The notes under the pieces: generated by a model
Told to the model about the DNA's origin: nothing
What the model saw: only the letters and a program-made list of their open reading frames with translations
Database searches by the model: none
Assembly: GCA_910589415.1 (NCBI GenBank)
Contig: OU342636.1
Coordinates: forward strand, 44,035,735-44,099,734
Length of the DNA: 64,000 bases
DNA from: Malachius bipustulatus
Lineage: Eukaryota; Arthropoda; Insecta; Coleoptera; Melyridae
Direction: 5' to 3'
Part shown: positions 60,768 to 64,000 of the stretch, one piece after another
Layout: each line of letters starts with the position of its first letter
How positions within the stretch are numbered: position 1 is the stretch's first letter
Translations under genes and position numbers: made by a program

Positions 60768-61116
60768 TAAAATAGGGACATGTAAGCCGGTTTTCCCCAT
60801 TTTGAGTCGTTTTCGTTGTTCACTGCCTTGAACTTTAAAAATTACGATTTTCACTTGCTTATTATAACTCCTAAACTTTCTCGATTTAAACTCCAACTTA
60901 AAAAAAATATATTTTTTTCTTCTCCGAAAAAAAATGCAATAAAGAGAATTCCATTTAAAAAAACATAACTTTGATATGCCACTGTCATATGGGACACTCG
61001 GTATAGTCCCAAATAACCTAAAGTTATGGCCATTGAGATCCTGTACCTACTTGAATTTGAATTTTTTTTCCATCGTTCGACCATAGAGACCGACCCGAAT
61101 GAGCTGGGACATCCTG
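60768..61116. mobile_element. Right half of an element of the 12.0-kb type
   Basis: AATAGGGACATGTAAGCC, then ATTCCATTTAAAAAAACATA, GCCACTGTCATATGGGACAC, and GAATGAGCTGGGACATCCTG ending at 61116 follow the right half of 12009-12887. The frame at 60851 (minus) is a repeat artefact. Confidence 0.8.
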
Positions 61117-61657
61117 TAGAAGCAGCGGTTGTATTTATTTTGAGGTTGTTTTTCCTTTCAAATCAAGGAAACGAACATTAACCACCACAAGTTCTCCAGA
61201 ACTATTTCAGTAAATGAAGAGGTGTGAGAAGTGATAGCTGAACTCTCATTCAACATTTACTACCCTATCTTAGGGTTAGTAGTTGAGTCTAATGACGCTA
61301 GCGCCTGAGCCTAATGATAATGAGAGGGGTGGATTTCGAATCGAGAACGGGGTTACAAGGTGACGAGGAGTAATTTTCGCTGAAAGTTGTATGAGACTGC
61401 AAGTTGTAGTTTCCTGAACATTTGCGGAGATTTTACGAATAAAAATTTTATGTCTGAAGCACACCCTCGTGTCCTAGATCCTGTGGAGTTCCAGAATAAT
61501 GTACCTAACTTGAATAGAATAACGAATGTTTTCCATGAATAAATCACATGCCTACATTGGTAAATTGAAATTTATAAACAATTGAAAAATTCAAATGATT
61601 TTTCATTAGAAACTGTGAACTTGTATAAAATTTATACATATTTTATAGTATAATATA

Positions 61658-63248
61658 CAGACTGTCCGTTTTTCGTGTGCCACTATGGGGATCTCGCTTA
61701 TCTTAAGAGATACGAAGTTGGTTAAATTAGGGCAAAGAAGCATATTTTTGTGCTGATTGATAATCTGAAAAGAAATTTGAGCTGTCACTATTAGTTGTCA
61801 AAATATTTCAAAAAAACTGAAATTTTCAATTTTTGTTTTTATTTTTTTATTCAAAAACCAATCAAGCAAGCCATTTTTAACTGAAACATTGTTAAGACAC
61901 TTTTCAACAAGGAACCCAAAAATAATTTTACAACAGCTCTAGCACTTGAGATAGAAGAAAATCGATGGTCAGCTTTGTTTTTTCTTATGGGCGCCATATT
62001 GGATTTTTCCATTTTTAGATTACGGTAATTTTTCTCTTTACAACGATGTATCACACATGTTATTTCACTATTGAATGTTTGGCGAAAATAAAATTTCTCA
62101 TCTTGTGTGCAGAGTGCTTTGAAAAAATGTCAAGGGTCTTTTGTTTTCAACAAAACTTTGACAGTTTGTATCTTGTATTAGTGTTGTCGTTACGTTTATA
62201 ACGCGAAAATGCCTTTTTCTAGTGAAGAACAAAGAGATATGCTACAAATTTATTACACTTCGCACCTAAATGCCTACATCACTGCAGAAACGTATTTGCA
62301 CCGTTATCCAGAGCGGCAACAACCTTCTTTGAGATATTTTTCTCTGCTGCGCAGAAACTTGGGCCGATATGGTTCGTTTAAAAAACCTAGACGATATGGC
62401 TATAGGCCCAATGAACATCAGCAAGAAATTTTGCAAGCGGTAAGGATTTGTCATGATTTCGATATCAAAATGTTTATAATTAATTCTAAATTAGGTGCAA
62501 GGCAATCCATCTGTCTCTACAAGGGAAGTTGCAGCTCAGCTGGATTTACCATCGCATAAAACTGTTTGAAGAACGTTGAGAAAACAGAAATTTCGTCCTT
62601 GGAAAGTTCGTATTTCTCGTAATAAAATTTGTAGCATATTTCTTTGTTCTTCACTTGAAAAAGGCATTTGCGCGTTATAAACGTAGCGACAACACCAATA
62701 CAAGATACAAACTGTCAAAGTTTTGTTGAAAACAAAAGACCCTTGACATTTTTTCAAAGCACTCCTGCACACAAGATGAGAAATTTTATTTTCGCCAAAT
62801 ATTCAATAATGAAATAACATGTGTGATACATCTTTGTAAAGAGAAAAATTACCGTAATCTAAAAATGGAAAAATCCAATATGGCGCCCATAAGAAAAAAC
62901 AAAGCTGACCATCGATTTTCTTCTATCTCAAGTGCTAGAGCTATTGTAAAATTATTTTTGAGTTCCTTGTTGAAAAGTGTCTTAACAATGTTTCAGTTAA
63001 AAATGGCTTGTTTGATTGGTTTTTGAATAAAAAAATAAAAACAAAAATTGAAAATTTCAGTTTCTTTGAAATTTTTTGACAACTAATAGTGACAGCTCAA
63101 ATTTCTTTTCAGATTATCAATCAGCACAGTATTATATATATAGCACAGTATCAATCAAAAATACGCTACTTTGCCCTAATTTAACCAACTTCGTATCTCT
63201 TAAGATAAGCGAGATCCCCATAGTGGCACGCGAAAAACGGACAGTCTG
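61658..63248. mobile_element. 1.6-kb palindromic element carrying a transposase fragment
   Basis: CAGACTGTCCGTTTTTCG at 61658 is mirrored by CGAAAAACGGACAGTCTG at 63248, each bordered by TA. Arms of about 600 bp run to about 62253 and back from 62622. The left arm includes the start of the transposase frame, and the right arm has its inverted copy (ATG at 62665, minus). The loop holds the rest of the fragment. The right arm has about 30 extra bases at 63125-63155. The outer module is shared with fragments at 25.0 and 29.3 kb. Confidence 0.93.
62209..62617 (+). pseudogene. N-terminal DUF4817/helix-turn-helix part of a Tc1/mariner-like transposase, with a 55-bp intron
   Basis: The ATG at 62209 opens MPFSSEEQRDMLQIYYTSH, ETYLHRYPERQQPS and LLRRNLGRYGSFKKPR. 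This is the DUF4817 DNA-binding pattern (F.nEE...ML.IY ... A..Y..RyPeRr.Ps ... l.rnL...GSF.kp). After codon 77 (62437-62439) a GTAAGG ... TTAG stretch (62440-62494, 55 bp) fits a spliceosomal intron. Joined across it the frame continues VQGNPSVSTREVAAQLDLPS, the second helix-turn-helix half, to a TGA at 62567-62569, then RTLRKQKFRPWKV. The DDE catalytic part is missing here. The likely role of the intact protein is binding element ends for transposition. Confidence 0.85.
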
Positions 63249-63250
63249 TA

Positions 63251-64000
63251 TTTGAATATTCGTCCTTAATTCTAGGAAAATAACGTTTATTTTATAACTC
63301 GCATCAAAACATGGGTAATTTAAAGCGCATTCCAGAACAACACAGTGATGCTCATGTTTTTCCTTCATAACGAGAATAATAATTATACTCCGAATGTACA
63401 AAGCATATTATTGCTTTAAAATGAATTTTCACATTCACATTTAGAACTATATCACATTCTATACATTTAAAAAAAAATCCATTAAAAAAAAAACAACAAA
63501 AAAAAACCACTGAATAAATTCAAACACAGAGTCAAAAAAATCCTGCTTAAACATTGCTTTTACACAGTGGAAACATACTTAGATACTAAAATAGAGGAAT
63601 AATAGTGAACAGCTAGCAATGCACTGAGGTGTGGGGTGACTGCTGTCCTCGATGTTGCGTTTATAAGGTTAAATTGATTACCAATTGAAAATGCATATTT
63701 TGACGGTGTGTTTGTTTTTTTCTTTTTGTTTTAGAACTTGTCGTTTCGTTAGTGCGAGATTGTTCGAATTCTCTCTGTAATATTTTATTATGTGTTTGAA
63801 GATTTAAATTTGTGTGATATTCTTCATATTATTTTCATATTATTCTGATGTTGTATGAAATTTAAATTTTTTCAAGTTGTCCTGCTTACGGACGATAAGG
63901 AATGATGATTGTGAGGAACATGATGTATATGTGTTAATGATCCATTCCTGTGATATATTTAAATCAGACTTGACTTGTCAAAAACACTAATATTGTGTAC
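63251..64000. other. Non-coding stretch, nothing recognised
   Basis: AT-rich sequence with A-rich runs (63468-63508). No gene, repeat pair or RNA motif is supported. Confidence 0.5.

Noticed and set aside
62536..63026. Frames in the right arm of the 61.7-kb palindrome as separate genes
   Set aside because: They are mirror copies of the left arm, including an inverted start of the transposase.

Overview
The window looks like AT-rich insect nuclear DNA, probably from a beetle. I infer this from jockey-type and RNase H-bearing LINE fragments, a Penelope-like element, a tRNA-derived SINE, Tc1/mariner-type elements and abundant TA-flanked repeats with CAGGGTG ends. I could not support a single intact host protein-coding exon. 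Nearly all recognisable coding sequence is decayed transposon sequence, and most of the many short open frames are by-products of palindromic repeats. The window therefore resembles a transposon-rich intergenic region or very large intron. Islands of base-balanced, non-repetitive DNA (about 16.5-17.8, 19.5-19.7, 34.7-34.9, 38.5-38.7, 44.7-44.9 and 57.2-57.4 kb) could be conserved regulatory DNA. || Layout. 0-9 kb: right part of a long palindrome (1-1019), a LINE remnant with RNase H (2.07-3.51 kb), a CAGGGTG-ended element (3529-4626), a hammerhead-like motif (7.7 kb) and a Tc1-type MITE (8639-9098). 9.9-13 kb: three CAGGGTG elements. 15.5-16.2 kb: the C-terminal part of a mariner-like transposase, then a SINE with 8-bp target duplications. 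18-22 kb: three LINE fragments. 22.9-30.3 kb: a dense run of CAGGGTG palindromes, several almost end to end. 31.7-33.4 kb: a Penelope-like element on the minus strand with a hammerhead-like motif at its 3' end. 36.9-37.6 kb: another palindrome. 40.5-43.0 kb: a composite element bounded by CAGGGTCGG inverted ends that contains a LINE ORF1 and an inverted pair of hammerhead-like motifs. 45.8-46.5 kb: an I-like LINE relic. 47.4-48.2 kb: a palindrome. 48.3-50.2 kb: a jockey LINE with a 14-bp target duplication. 50.7-51.3 kb: an LTR-like block. 53.4-56.5 kb: a transposon-associated gene relic between inverted repeats, a MITE and a palindrome. 57.6-59.7 kb: a tandem/inverted repeat and another RNase H LINE. 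61.7-63.2 kb: a 1.6-kb palindrome carrying the N-terminal part of a transposase with a likely 55-bp intron. || The most unusual structure is the CAGGGTG palindrome family. Four elements (12009-12887, 24129-25007, 29399-30247, 47371-48224) are built as concentric shells. In each, the outer CAGGGTG-like end is followed about 124 bp inward by a second TA-preceded end, and about 283 bp further inward by a third that opens a small centre. Outer shells differ strongly between elements while the inner shell is alike. One element (10299-10851) looks like an inner shell standing alone. This suggests palindromes inserted in the centres of other palindromes, or swapping of outer ends. A related 1.6-kb element encodes a DUF4817-type helix-turn-helix protein, which suggests a Tc1/mariner-type transposase as the mobiliser.
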